64,000 bases of DNA, from assembly GCF_000160695.1 (NCBI RefSeq), contig NZ_GG694008.1, positions 118,902 through 182,901 of the forward strand, given 5' to 3'. Both the position numbers and the translations under genes were made by a program. The notes beneath the pieces are model-generated. The model saw only the letters and a list, made by a program, of their open reading frames with translations. It was not told the DNA's origin and ran no database searches. Every line of letters starts with the position of its first letter. Position 1 is the stretch's first letter. The stretch comes from Centipeda flueggei ATCC 43531. GTDB lineage: Bacteria; Bacillota; Negativicutes; Selenomonadales; Selenomonadaceae. Of this stretch, positions 16,739-26,057 are shown piece after piece.

Positions 16739-18187
16739 TCAGCCCTTGAGAGCCTGCAGCTTCGGCCCCATGATACGTTTGTACGCCTCGACACCCGGCT
16801 GATCAAATGCATCGACATCCGCCAGTTCCCCCTCGTAGGCAATGGACATCGCGAGCATATAGAGCAGCTCACCGAGATGATACGGCGTCAGTTCCGGCAG
16901 TCCAAACACTGCGCTGTAGCGCTTGTTTGAGGCGAGTGCATCTGCATTTGACTGACGTGCGACCTCGAGGGCCTCCCCCATTGTTACCCCCGCAATATCA
17001 GCGAGCTTTTTGACCTCAGGGAATACGTTCGGAATGACAAGATCATCCGCCCACTTGTCGATGCGGATAAACTGCACGACTTTATTGAGCTTGCCCTGCT
17101 GATGCTGCTGCGTCTGCGCGTGCATATCCGTCGTGCCGACCGCAACGACAGGGGTACGACCGTAGCAGACTTCCTTGCCCTCCTTGTTGAACTGCTTGCC
17201 GAGCGACTCGGCAAGCAGCTGAATGTACCACTCGGAGACGGACTTCAGATAGTCGCCGTACGGCATCATGACCTCGATATCGCGGCCGTGCTTTTCGGAT
17301 GCCGCAAACTTCAGTGCCGCATTGAGCATCGCGGGGTTCTGCCAGAGATCATCATTCTGACACGCCTTGTCCATATCGCGTGCACCCGCAAGGAAACTCT
17401 CGATGTCAAAGCCAATGCACGCGGCAAGCGTCAGCCCGACCTCGGTAAAGACAGTGAATCGTCCGCCTACGCCATCCGGCACGGCGAACTGCTGCCACCC
17501 CTTCTCAATGGCGAGTTTCTTCAGCAGAGTTGGCTTCTCCTCGTTCGGATCGGTGACCGCGACCACCTCGACCTCAATGTTGTCCGCCTTCGTGAAGGCA
17601 TCATACATCACCATGAAGTTCGACATCGTATCGAGCGTGCCGCCCGACTTCGAGATGACGAGGAGCATGATGCGCAGCGGCTGTCCGCCATGTGTTTTCT
17701 TGATCTGCGCGACATCCTTCATGTGATTGATGATGTCACCCGTGCGGCGCGGATCGATGTTGTTGCCGCTGAAGTAGATCCGCGGATAGTTGCCGCGCTG
17801 CTCATTCGAGAGCGAATTCCAGAGCTCGCCGCAGTGCACATCAAACAGCACCTTGTTCCCGAGGTACGAGCCGCCGATGCCAAGGGAAATCACGACATCC
17901 GTATTCTCCTGTGCGTGCTTTCCAAGCTCTTTCAGCCGTGCAAGGGACGCAGGAGAGTTGATATTGCCTTCCTTGATGTATGGTGTCTGCGAGAACAGTA
18001 CCTTCTCCGGCTCCCCATCCTTCGAGAGATGTGCGCGGATAAAGCCCGTCTCGCGCATAACCTTCATTGCGGCATGTGCCTTCTTCAGATCTTCTGCATA
18101 GAAGGCAAGATCGGCATCCGTCACTTTCCCCTCGCCGTAGAGGTTGTCATAGTCAAACGTAAACCCCGACTTCAGTACAAGACTCAT
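16739..18187 (-). CDS. pgi: Glucose-6-phosphate isomerase
   Basis: The product (482 residues) interconverts glucose-6-phosphate and fructose-6-phosphate. Family motifs are VVISLGIGGSYLGNK, ISKSGGTLDT, the segment GVGGRFTVFTEVGL and the QQHQQGKLNKVVQFI region. AAGGGG is upstream of the ATG at 18185-18187, and the bases around the start read GGGATG. It lies 18 bases after the phosphohexomutase gene, so the pair forms an operon linking glucose-1-phosphate, glucose-6-phosphate and fructose-6-phosphate. This complements the glycogen genes earlier in the window. Confidence 0.95.
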   Translation of the reverse strand: MSLVLKSGFTFDYDNLYGEGKVTDADLAFYAEDLKKAHAAMKVMRETGFIRAHLSKDGEPEKVLFSQTPYIKEGNINSPASLARLKELGKHAQENTDVVISLGIGGSYLGNKVLFDVHCGELWNSLSNEQRGNYPRIYFSGNNIDPRRTGDIINHMKDVAQIKKTHGGQPLRIMLLVISKSGGTLDTMSNFMVMYDAFTKADNIEVEVVAVTDPNEEKPTLLKKLAIEKGWQQFAVPDGVGGRFTVFTEVGLTLAACIGFDIESFLAGARDMDKACQNDDLWQNPAMLNAALKFAASEKHGRDIEVMMPYGDYLKSVSEWYIQLLAESLGKQFNKEGKEVCYGRTPVVAVGTTDMHAQTQQHQQGKLNKVVQFIRIDKWADDLVIPNVFPEVKKLADIAGVTMGEALEVARQSNADALASNKRYSAVFGLPELTPYHLGELLYMLAMSIAYEGELADVDAFDQPGVEAYKRIMGPKLQALKG

Positions 18188-18205
18188 CCCAAAAATCCCC
18201 TTTCT

Positions 18206-19561
18206 TTACGCGCGGATCTCCGCGAGCAGTTCATCCGTCTTCTCCTTCAGCAGGGCTTTGTCCTGGCGCGTCTCAACATTGAGACGGATCACAGGCTCTG
18301 TGTTTGACATGCGCAGGTTGAACCGCCACTGCGGGAACTCGATCGAAAGACCATCCACCTTCGTCACCGTGCCGCCCGCACCGTACTTTGCCTCGATGCG
18401 ATCCATGACCGCCTTGGCATCGGCAACCTTGCTGTTGATCTCCCCCGAGGTCGGATAGCGATCCATGCGTGCCTGCATGAGCGCCGACAGCGTCTTGCCG
18501 CCCGCCGCACTCATCAGCTCTGCAACGAGCAGCCACGGAATCTGTCCGCTGTCGCAGTAGGAGAACTCACGGAAGTAGTGGTGTGCACTCATCTCGCCGC
18601 CATAAATTGCATTGACCGCGCGCATCTTGTCCTTGATGAATGCGTGACCGCTCTTGCACATGACTGCCTTGCCGCCCAGCTGCTCCGCGATTTCAAGCGT
18701 ATTCCATGTCAGACGCGGATCGTAGATGATGCTCGCACCCTTGTTCTTTTTCAAAAATGCCTCAGCGAGGAAGCCGACCATGTAGTATCCCTCGATGAAG
18801 CCGCCCTTTTCATCAAAGAGGAAACAGCGGTCAAAGTCACCGTCCCACGCCACACCAAAGTCTGCGCCTGTCTCGCGCACGACCTTTGCCGTCGCCTCAC
18901 GGTTCTCCTGCAGAATAGGGTTCGGCACACCGTTTGGAAAGTTGCCGTCCGGCTCATTGTAAACTTTGACCAGCTCGAACGGCAGGAACTTCTCCATGGC
19001 GTTGATGATGGGGCCCGCCGCTCCATTGCCCGTGTTGACGACGATCTTATAGGGCTTCAGTTTGCTCACGTCAACATAGGAGAGAATATGCTTCACATAT
19101 TCATCCAGAATATCCTTTTTTTCAACGTGGCCCGCCGAACGTGCGGGCGCAGGATAGGTCTCTCCGACCGCCATCGCCGCGATATCCTTGAGCCCCGTAT
19201 CGCTGGAGATTGGGCGCGACTCCGCGCGGACGAACTTCATCCCGTTGTACTGCTTTGGATTGTGGCTCGCCGTAATCATGATGCCGCCGTCAAGTCCCAG
19301 ATGTGCCGTCGTGAAGTAGATCATCTCCGTACCGCACTGACCGATGTCCACGACGTTGCAGCCGGCTTCCGTCAGCCCCTTCACAAGTGCATCGCGCAGC
19401 GCCGGCCCCGACAGACGTATATCGTGTCCGACAGCGACCGTTTCCGCGTGAAAAAGCGTCGGAAAACTGCGCCCGATACGATAGGCGAGCTGCTCATTGA
19501 CCTGATCCGGATAGACACCGCGCACATCATACGCACCAAATCCGCTGTCTGTTACCGTCAT
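18206..19561 (-). CDS. Phosphoglucomutase/phosphomannomutase
   Basis: The product (451 residues) belongs to the alpha-D-phosphohexomutase family. It has the catalytic serine loop MITASHNPKQYNGMKF, the metal-binding loop VAWDGDFDRCF, a sugar-recognition loop GGEMSAHHYF and the C-terminal phosphate-binding segment RMSNTEPVIRLNVE. It moves phosphate between C1 and C6 of glucose or mannose, via a bisphosphate intermediate. The GEMSAHH form is typical of enzymes acting on both sugars. The ATG at 19559-19561 follows AGGAGGGG by eight bases; the frame extends upstream but lacks another good site. It is the first gene of the pair with pgi. Confidence 0.92.
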   Translation of the reverse strand: MTVTDSGFGAYDVRGVYPDQVNEQLAYRIGRSFPTLFHAETVAVGHDIRLSGPALRDALVKGLTEAGCNVVDIGQCGTEMIYFTTAHLGLDGGIMITASHNPKQYNGMKFVRAESRPISSDTGLKDIAAMAVGETYPAPARSAGHVEKKDILDEYVKHILSYVDVSKLKPYKIVVNTGNGAAGPIINAMEKFLPFELVKVYNEPDGNFPNGVPNPILQENREATAKVVRETGADFGVAWDGDFDRCFLFDEKGGFIEGYYMVGFLAEAFLKKNKGASIIYDPRLTWNTLEIAEQLGGKAVMCKSGHAFIKDKMRAVNAIYGGEMSAHHYFREFSYCDSGQIPWLLVAELMSAAGGKTLSALMQARMDRYPTSGEINSKVADAKAVMDRIEAKYGAGGTVTKVDGLSIEFPQWRFNLRMSNTEPVIRLNVETRQDKALLKEKTDELLAEIRA

Positions 19562-19683
19562 GTAACGTCCCCTCCTTATGAGATGCACCATGTATTCCCC
19601 TTCGGCACAGCAATGCCGAAAAGTCATTTAAAAACATTGTATATAATTGTAATTCGCCGCCTTTTTTACATTTCCTTTTTGTC

Positions 19684-19699
19684 TCTCAAAATTTTGAGA
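19684..19699. promoter_or_regulatory. Perfect 16-bp palindrome upstream of the AEC permease promoter
   Basis: TCTCAAAATTTTGAGA is a perfect inverted repeat 14 bases upstream of the -35 at 19713. The gap is divergent (phosphohexomutase on one side, permease on the other), so it is a good candidate operator. No regulator gene lies beside it. Confidence 0.45.
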
Positions 19700-19712
19700 A
19701 CGTTTCACAAAG

Positions 19713-19741
19713 TTTACATCGATCTGTACTTGTGCTAGGAT
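19713..19741 (+). promoter_or_regulatory. Promoter of the tandem AEC permease genes
   Basis: -35 TTTACA (19713-19718), a 17-base spacer and -10 TAGGAT (19736-19741), with a TG extended element directly before the -10. Confidence 0.6.
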
Positions 19742-19804
19742 AAAAAATCATAGAACGGCACGATGTATCCGCTCCCACCCATAGCATGAAAGTCTGGTGT
19801 TCCC

Positions 19805-20761
19805 ATGGACGAAGTGATGTCCCGTCTGATTTTTCTCGTCACCGATCTGATCCTGCCGCTCATCGTCGGCTATGTGCTCTATCAGCGGCAGCTGCTCTCC
19901 GACACGGTGATCAACCGCCTCATCCGCATCAATATCGTCGTATTCTTCACCCTGCTCTCGCTGTTCAGCTTCTGGGCCCTGCCGCTGACGCGCGATGTTC
20001 TTATCCTGCCCTTGTTCTTCGCGTTCATCATCCTCTTTCCCGGTTTTGTCAGCTGGCGTTTCCTCGGCCGGCGGTTTCACAGCCCCATCGACCGCGGTAC
20101 GCATCTGATCTCCGCATTACTCTCAAACATTGGCACCTTAGGCGGCGTCTGCGCCTACATTATCTATGGTGAACGCGGCTTCGCCTACGCACAGATCGGC
20201 GGCGCATGCCAGAATCTCGTGCTCGTTCTCCTTGCTTTCCCCATTGCTCAGTACTACTATCTGCTGCAGAAAAACCATGGACGCAGTGCACGCCTCAACG
20301 CACACGGATTTCTGAGACTCCTCATCTCGTGGAACCAACTCAGTATTCTCGGCATGGCAGCAGGTCTCGCTCTCAACGCAGGCGGGGCCGCACGTCCGCC
20401 CATCCTTGCGGAGGCATTTTCCTATATCATCCATGTTTCTGCATGGATCGCAATGCTGCCGATCGGCTCCCTCATCAATTTTCATCGTGCACGCCGCTTC
20501 ATCTATCTAACTCTTGACATGATCTTCCTGCGCTTCCTCCTCGTCCCTGCCGCCACCTTCATCGTGGCGCGGCTCATCATCAGCGATCCGATCATCCAGA
20601 ACGCCCTTGTCCTCTTCGCAGGTGTTCCCGCCGCGATCAACGCCACCCTCACTGCCCGCCTTTACCATCTGAATGTTGACTACACCATCGCCGTCTTTCT
20701 TGTGACCACCGTACTTTACCTCTGCGTCATCTTCCCCATCACCTTTTTCCTGTTCCGATGA
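19805..20761 (+). CDS. AEC-family permease, first copy of a tandem pair
   Basis: The product (318 residues) has about ten membrane spans and the auxin-efflux-carrier layout, with a central NQLSILGMAAGLALNAGG segment and the C-terminal motif VPAAINATLTARLYHLNVDY that resembles the conserved end of AEC transporters. Family members carry malate, other organic anions or auxin-like compounds; the substrate is unknown here. Only a weak ribosome binding site precedes the ATG at 19805. The next gene is a clear paralogue, with the same TTCCCATGGAC context around the start codon, so the two arose by tandem duplication. Confidence 0.75.
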   Translation: MDEVMSRLIFLVTDLILPLIVGYVLYQRQLLSDTVINRLIRINIVVFFTLLSLFSFWALPLTRDVLILPLFFAFIILFPGFVSWRFLGRRFHSPIDRGTHLISALLSNIGTLGGVCAYIIYGERGFAYAQIGGACQNLVLVLLAFPIAQYYYLLQKNHGRSARLNAHGFLRLLISWNQLSILGMAAGLALNAGGAARPPILAEAFSYIIHVSAWIAMLPIGSLINFHRARRFIYLTLDMIFLRFLLVPAATFIVARLIISDPIIQNALVLFAGVPAAINATLTARLYHLNVDYTIAVFLVTTVLYLCVIFPITFFLFR

Positions 20762-20833
20762 TGTGAATCATGGTTTGCGCGGAACATCACACGAAGGCAC
20801 ACAACAATCATTGCGATAGAAAGAAGTTTTCCC

Positions 20834-21787
20834 ATGGACAATTCCGATTTCCGCATCATCTACCTCTTCACCGACCTCCTCGCGCCGCTCATCGTCGGCT
20901 ATCTCCTCTATCGGCACGGGAAGATCTCCGACGCACTCATCAGCCGTATCCTGCGCCTGAACGTCATCATCATCTACACCGTGCTCGCCCTCATGAGCTG
21001 CTGGACACTGCCGATCTCGTGGGATCTTGCCCTCATCCCGGTCTACGGCATCCTCATCGTCCTTGTTCCGGGGCTTGTCGGCTGGGCATTCTTCATCCGT
21101 AAATATCATAATCCCCTCGACCGCGGCGCATACCTCGCGAATGCGATGATGTCCAACATTACCACCCTCGGCGGTGTCTGCGCCTACATCCTCTACGGCG
21201 AGCAGGGCTTTGCCTACGCGCAGATCATGGGCATCTTTCAGACACTTATGCTCGTGCTCGCCGTATTTCCAATGGCGCAGTACTACTATCTGCAGCACAA
21301 AAATCACGGACACGGCGGCAAGATCCACATGCGCTTTCTCGATATCTTCCTCTCGTGGAACCAGCTCAGCATCCTCGGTATGGCCGCGGGGCTCATGCTT
21401 AACGCGGCGGGCATCGAACGCCCGCCCGCCGTCGGTACTGCGTTTGAGGGGCTGATCCACTTCGGCGCATGGTTCGGCATGCTGCCCGTCGGTGCACTTG
21501 TCAACCTGCACCGTGCACGCCGCTATGCCCCATACACCCTCGACCTCTTCGCCTTGCGCTTCCTCATCCTGCCCGTGTTTATGATGGCGATCACCTATCC
21601 CTTTGTCAGCGATCCCATCCTTCTCGGTGCAATTCTCGTCTTCTCCGTCACCCCCGGCGCGATCAACTCCGTCACGGCGGCAAAACTCTACCGTCTCAAC
21701 GTGGACTATACCATCTCAGGCTTTCTCACCACGAGCATCGCCTTCTTCTTCCTCGTCTATCCCGCACTGTTCTTCCTGCTGCGGTAA
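20834..21787 (+). CDS. AEC-family permease, second copy of a tandem pair
   Basis: The product (317 residues) is closely similar to the preceding gene along its whole length. Shared segments include LTDLLAPLIVGYLLY-type first helices, LGGVCAYILYGEQGFAYAQI and SWNQLSILGMAAGLMLNAAG. About ten membrane spans are seen. The start lies in the same TTCCCATGGAC context, and the Shine-Dalgarno is again weak (GAAAGAAG), which suggests translational coupling or low expression. The substrate is unknown. The two proteins might form a heteromer or differ in specificity; neither can be judged from the sequence. Confidence 0.75.
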   Translation: MDNSDFRIIYLFTDLLAPLIVGYLLYRHGKISDALISRILRLNVIIIYTVLALMSCWTLPISWDLALIPVYGILIVLVPGLVGWAFFIRKYHNPLDRGAYLANAMMSNITTLGGVCAYILYGEQGFAYAQIMGIFQTLMLVLAVFPMAQYYYLQHKNHGHGGKIHMRFLDIFLSWNQLSILGMAAGLMLNAAGIERPPAVGTAFEGLIHFGAWFGMLPVGALVNLHRARRYAPYTLDLFALRFLILPVFMMAITYPFVSDPILLGAILVFSVTPGAINSVTAAKLYRLNVDYTISGFLTTSIAFFFLVYPALFFLLR

Positions 21788-21801
21788 AACCGCACGTATG
21801 C

Positions 21802-21835
21802 AAAAGCCCTGCCGCAATCCTGCGGCAGGGCTTTT
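21802..21835. terminator. Bidirectional terminator between the AEC pair and the chemoreceptor gene
   Basis: A perfect stem AAAAGCCCTGCCGCA / TGCGGCAGGGCTTTT with a tiny loop serves both convergent units. Confidence 0.88.
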
Positions 21836-21862
21836 CAATGTCAATATACAGGTAACCGACGA

Positions 21863-23998
21863 TCAGACGCTGAAGCGCGAGACCTCGTTCTGCAGATCCG
21901 TTGCGATCTGGGCAAGGCTCTCACTCGCCTCGGCAATATCCGCAAGTGCCTGCGTCTGCGTGTCGACGGCGGCTTCTGCCTCATCCGTCGTCACGTCATT
22001 TTCTTTCGCCATATCCATGAGCTTGTTGCTGACGGCAGCGATTGCCTTATTCTTCTCCGTCAGCTTCTCGGCAGATTCGTTCAGTTTCGTAACGACACTG
22101 TTCGCGCCTTCGACCGCCTCGGCAATCATCTCAAAGCGGCGCTGTGTGCGTCCGAGATTGACGTTGCTCTCCTCGACGAGCTTTTTGGAGACTTCCATCG
22201 TATCGACCGCCTGCTGCGACTTCGTCTTGAGCTCACCGATGATGCCGCTGATCTCATCCGTAAAGCCGCGCGACTGCTCGGCGAGCTTGCGGATCTCCTC
22301 GGCGACAACGGCGAATCCGCGCCCCGCCTCACCCGCACGAGCTGCCTCAATGGCAGCATTGAGCGCGAGAAGGTTCGTCTGCTCGGAGATGGATTGAATC
22401 ATCGCGCTTGCCTCTTCGATGCGCTCGGCACGCTGATTCGTCTCCTCGACCACGCGCGAGACCTCCTGCGTAGCATCGGCAGTCTCGGCGGATTTCTTCA
22501 TGAGGTCGGCGAGGATCTCCGCGCCCTCGGTCTGGCGCTTCTGGATATTCTCCGTCGCCGCGTTCATCTCCGTCATAACCTTGCGGTTGTCATCGAGCAG
22601 TTCAAGAATTTCATCTGTATGATTCACGGCGTCCTGCGTGTCATTGGCCTGTACGCGGGCACTCTCGGCGATGTCATGGATCCCCTTGCGCACCGTCTCG
22701 GCAGAGTGTGCCGTGTTCTGCGCCGTCGCCGTCAGCTCCTCACTCGTCGCTGCAACGGACTGGGAGGCGCCGTTGATCTTGCTGATGATATCACGCAGAC
22801 TGTTCGCCATACGGGAGAGCGAATGAATCATCGCACCAATCTCATCGGAACGCTCCAGATAGATCGCGGCATGCTTGCCCTTCTCACGATCCAAATCGAG
22901 ATCGGAAAAACGCGTCAAAATCTCCGTCACAACGCCAATTGGAACAATGAGGCGGCGCTGGATAAACATGGCGAGTGCAATGACGAGCACCACGGTACAG
23001 ATCACCGCCAGCACAACGGAGAAAATGACCATATCGCGTGCTGCGCCGGTAAACTTATCCTTGTCCGTAATGGAGAAGATCGACCACTTCGCATCCACCC
23101 CTGCAAAATTAACAGGGTGGAAAATGTAGACGGAGTCCTTGCCCGTGCTCGGTGAGACCTGCGACTTGCTGTACGGAGACTCTGCGAATACATCCTTCTT
23201 CTCCGACTCCGGAGACTGCATGATCGTGAAGGCGTTCTTCATGATCGACTCCGGGCTCGTCCCATGCGCGACGAGATCGCCCTCGTTGTCCATCAGCAAA
23301 TAGATGTTGTCCGGCGTACTGACCTTGGCAAGAGCCTCCTGAAGCTGGCTGACATCAAAGTCGAGTGAGAGCGCACCGACGAAATGCCCGTCCACGATGA
23401 TCGGCATGCCAATGGAGACGAGCAGTGCTTTTTTCCCGGCCACTTCGTCATAGTACGCCTCCGAGAGAACCAACTTCGATGTAGACTTCGGCTTCTGATA
23501 CCACGTCTCCGTCTCATAGCCCGTACGGCCCTCAAACTCTATCGCGTTCCCCTCACGGTTCGCATACGGCATCACACGCCCGGACTCATCCGAAAGCGGA
23601 TCTCCAACATGCGCCGCATCCTGCCCGTCGAAGGCGTTCGGCTCAAACACAACACCAATTCCCGCGAGATTGTCATTCGAAGCAGCCGCATCGGCAAGCA
23701 TCTCGTTCAGCGCCTCGCGGCTGCGTGCTGCGGGCGGATGCTGCTGCATGTACGTATAGATGCGCTGGCGCACATCCTCTCCCGACTGTTGGACAGACTC
23801 ATAGCGGCTGATGACCGCCTTTGAACGCTCGCCCAATTCGTTGTACTGCGCCACCGTCCCCATCCTGAGCAGCTCATCATAAGCTCTGTAGCCAACGAAC
23901 GAGACAAGGATCGTCACCATCACGACAATCCCGATGAGCGTGATCGCGTTCAGCTGGAAGCCGATACCCCTTCCCTTCTTTAGCCCTTGTTCCTGCAA
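21863..23998 (-). CDS. Methyl-accepting chemotaxis protein with dCache sensor
   Basis: The product (711 residues) has an N-terminal membrane span (about 15-37) and a large extracytoplasmic double-Cache domain with motifs such as [30 protein letters not shown] and a second lobe near [17 protein letters not shown] second span follows at about 330-352, then a HAMP domain and the signalling domain with the hairpin tip [20 protein letters not shown] and [18 protein letters not shown]. It senses a small ligand outside the cytoplasmic membrane and controls CheA, so the organism is probably motile. The start is TTG (23996-23998), with AGGAGAG at correct distance. No other chemotaxis gene is nearby. 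Confidence 0.93.
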   Translation of the reverse strand: MQEQGLKKGRGIGFQLNAITLIGIVVMVTILVSFVGYRAYDELLRMGTVAQYNELGERSKAVISRYESVQQSGEDVRQRIYTYMQQHPPAARSREALNEMLADAAASNDNLAGIGVVFEPNAFDGQDAAHVGDPLSDESGRVMPYANREGNAIEFEGRTGYETETWYQKPKSTSKLVLSEAYYDEVAGKKALLVSIGMPIIVDGHFVGALSLDFDVSQLQEALAKVSTPDNIYLLMDNEGDLVAHGTSPESIMKNAFTIMQSPESEKKDVFAESPYSKSQVSPSTGKDSVYIFHPVNFAGVDAKWSIFSITDKDKFTGAARDMVIFSVVLAVICTVVLVIALAMFIQRRLIVPIGVVTEILTRFSDLDLDREKGKHAAIYLERSDEIGAMIHSLSRMANSLRDIISKINGASQSVAATSEELTATAQNTAHSAETVRKGIHDIAESARVQANDTQDAVNHTDEILELLDDNRKVMTEMNAATENIQKRQTEGAEILADLMKKSAETADATQEVSRVVEETNQRAERIEEASAMIQSISEQTNLLALNAAIEAARAGEAGRGFAVVAEEIRKLAEQSRGFTDEISGIIGELKTKSQQAVDTMEVSKKLVEESNVNLGRTQRRFEMIAEAVEGANSVVTKLNESAEKLTEKNKAIAAVSNKLMDMAKENDVTTDEAEAAVDTQTQALADIAEASESLAQIATDLQNEVSRFSV

Positions 23999-24230
23999 AA
24001 TATTCTCTCCTTTCTCCGCGCCCGGCCATTCTAACGCAGAACGAGGCGCCCTCTGCCATAACCGCGCGCAAAAACAGCAACATCCGCTACCATTAAAAAT
24101 AACTTTCGTTACGGTTCTCTAATTCTGTCTAATTCGCCGCATATATATATATTCCTGCCTTGGCAAAATATATTTATGCATGTGCTCCCGGCAAAAGAAA
24201 TTTAGCCCCGCAATTTTTCATCCGAACCTT
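23999..24230. other. A+T-rich intergenic stretch between the chemoreceptor and nhaC units
   Basis: No open frame with a ribosome binding site and no clear promoter toward the chemoreceptor gene could be found. A short alternating TA run (about 24142-24151) is the only obvious feature. Confidence 0.4.
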
Positions 24231-24258
24231 TTGCCAAATTCCGATTTTTTGCTATAAT
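24231..24258 (+). promoter_or_regulatory. Promoter of nhaC
   Basis: -35 TTGCCA (24231-24236), a 16-base spacer and a perfect -10 TATAAT (24253-24258), preceded by TGC (extended -10). The start is near 24265, giving a leader of about 200 nt that is mostly an intergenic repeat. Confidence 0.75.
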
Positions 24259-24277
24259 GGTAAGCGGTTTCGTAAAG

Positions 24278-24427
24278 GAGTCGCTGATAAAATAAAGTCT
24301 GTCAGATTGGCGCAGATTATTTCATCCGGTTAGGGCGGCAAACCAGACGCATAGCCAAAGCTATGCGGGATTTGCTGACAAAATACGGGCAAAAAGATGC
24401 GATAAGACGGCGGTGCTGAATTTATCC
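24278..24427 (+). repeat. Dispersed intergenic repeat, copy A (inside the nhaC leader)
   Basis: This 150-base stretch is homologous to 36629-36724 on the other strand. Both begin with GGA[G/A]TC[G/A]CTGAT, share TTGGCG[C/T]AGATT, then ACGGG and AAAAAGATGC, and end with GGCGGTGCTGAATTTATC. Copy A has an extra internal hairpin (GCATAGC caaa GCTATGC). The two halves can fold into one long imperfect stem. Because the same element occurs elsewhere, I treat it as a repeat rather than a riboswitch, although it will be transcribed as leader RNA here. Confidence 0.65.
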
Positions 24428-24467
24428 GTACTTTCTTAAATACTATCTTAGGGAGTGTATCTAACTT

Positions 24468-25979
24468 ATGACAGCAACCGCATGGTCGATTCTGCCGCCA
24501 ATCATCACCATCGTCCTTGCACTCTGGACGAAAGAAGTCTATATGTCGCTCATCATTGGCATCTTCTCGGGGGCAATGCTCTTTGCAGGAGGGAATTTCC
24601 TGCAGGCGACACTCACGATGTTTCAGGTCATGGCAGACAAGGTGGGCGGCAACGTCAACATTCTTGTCTTTCTCGTCATCCTTGGCATTCTCGTTGCCGC
24701 CATCACACGCTCGGGTGCGATGAATGCTTACGGCGAATGGGCGACACGGGCGATCCACGGCAAGCGAAGCGCGTCGCTCGTCACGGTGCTCCTCGGCATC
24801 GTCATCTTCATCGATGACTATTTCAACTGCCTCACCGTCGGCACGGTCATGCGCCCCGTTACGGACAAGTTCCAGATTGCGCGGACAAAACTCGCCTACA
24901 TCATTGATGCGACGGCGGCACCGATCTGCATCATCGCTCCCGTCTCAAGCTGGGCTGCAGCAGTCGGCTCATCGCTCCCGGAGGACTCGCCCATCGACGG
25001 CTTTATGCTCTTTTTGCAGACGATCCCATTCAACCTCTACGCATGGCTGACAATTCTCTTCATGCTCTACATTATATGGACGGGGCGTGACTTCGGAGCG
25101 ATGCGCAGGAGTGTCGAGAAGTCCAATGTGGAGTTCGAGATTCCGAAGGAGTATCAGGACACGGCGGAGGCATCGGCAAGTGCAGCGAGCGAGGGACGCG
25201 GCAAAATGATCGATCTTGTGCTCCCCCTGCTCGTCCTCATCGCCGCCTGCATTTACGGGATGCTGTATACGGGCGGCATTCACGAGGGCAAGAGCATTGC
25301 ACAGTCGTTCGCCGACTGCGACTCGTCAAAATCCCTCGTGCTTGGGTCGTTCATCGCCTTCGTCTTTACGGGGCTGCTCTACCTGCCGCGCCGCGTCGTC
25401 TCGTTCAACGTGTTCTGCGACAGCTTCGGCTGGGGATTCAAGGCAATGACCCCTGCCATCTTCATCCTCTGCCTTGCATGGACGCTCTCGGGGATCTGCA
25501 GCAAGGAGTACCTTAACCTCGGCGGCTTCGTCGGCACGATTGTCGCCGCCAATGCGGGCGTTGTCATGTTCCTGCCGCCGCTCTTCTTCCTCGTTGCAGC
25601 AGGGCTTGCCTTTGCGACGGGCACGAGCTGGGGCACATTCGGCATCCTCATCCCAATCGCCATCGCCGTCCTCGGACAGACGGCGCCCGACATTCTCGTC
25701 GTCTCTGTCGCCGCTATCCTCTCGGGCGCGGTCTGCGGCGACCACGCCTCACCCATCTCCGACACCACCATCCTCGCCTCGGCAGGGGCACAGTGTCACC
25801 ATCTCGACCACGTATCGACCCAGCTGCCCTACGTTGCCGTCGTCGCTTCCTGCTCCCTCATCGGCTACATCACCGACGGACTGACCGAAAACGGCTATAT
25901 TGGACTCGCCGTGGGCATCGCAGCCCTCGCCATATTCATGGTCGTGCTCTCCTCACGCATCACATCGGCAGAGCGATGA
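24468..25979 (+). CDS. nhaC: NhaC-family Na+/H+ antiporter
   Basis: The product (503 residues) has about 11-12 membrane spans. Family features include IFIDDYFNCLTVGTVMRPVTD, ISSWAAAVGSS-like and AFATGTSWGTFGILIPIA segments, and GAVCGDHASPISDTTI near the end, all matching the NhaC/NhaC-like group of antiporters (some members carry amino acids such as lysine or tyrosine instead). The ATG at 24468 is preceded by GGGAG at a longer than usual distance. The gene is monocistronic, with a promoter about 210 bases upstream and a strong terminator. Sodium/proton exchange is the default call; substrate specificity is not certain. Confidence 0.85.
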   Translation: MTATAWSILPPIITIVLALWTKEVYMSLIIGIFSGAMLFAGGNFLQATLTMFQVMADKVGGNVNILVFLVILGILVAAITRSGAMNAYGEWATRAIHGKRSASLVTVLLGIVIFIDDYFNCLTVGTVMRPVTDKFQIARTKLAYIIDATAAPICIIAPVSSWAAAVGSSLPEDSPIDGFMLFLQTIPFNLYAWLTILFMLYIIWTGRDFGAMRRSVEKSNVEFEIPKEYQDTAEASASAASEGRGKMIDLVLPLLVLIAACIYGMLYTGGIHEGKSIAQSFADCDSSKSLVLGSFIAFVFTGLLYLPRRVVSFNVFCDSFGWGFKAMTPAIFILCLAWTLSGICSKEYLNLGGFVGTIVAANAGVVMFLPPLFFLVAAGLAFATGTSWGTFGILIPIAIAVLGQTAPDILVVSVAAILSGAVCGDHASPISDTTILASAGAQCHHLDHVSTQLPYVAVVASCSLIGYITDGLTENGYIGLAVGIAALAIFMVVLSSRITSAER

Positions 25980-25996
25980 ACAAACATACATATATG

Positions 25997-26039
25997 AAAA
26001 CGCCGCCAACGAAGCATAGAGCCCGTTGGCGGCGTTTTG
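25997..26039. terminator. Bidirectional terminator between nhaC and the glucitol operon
   Basis: Fifteen-base perfect arms (AAAACGCCGCCAACG and its complement) with a 12-base loop; it also ends the convergent glucitol operon at 26058. Confidence 0.9.
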
Positions 26040-26057
26040 TCACGTGCTGTTTTCTTG

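Noticed and set aside
24278-24427. A sodium-, lithium- or c-di-GMP-type riboswitch in front of nhaC
   Set aside because: Some bases recall riboswitch cores, but a homologous copy lies after secG with no link to ion transport. A repeated element explains it better.
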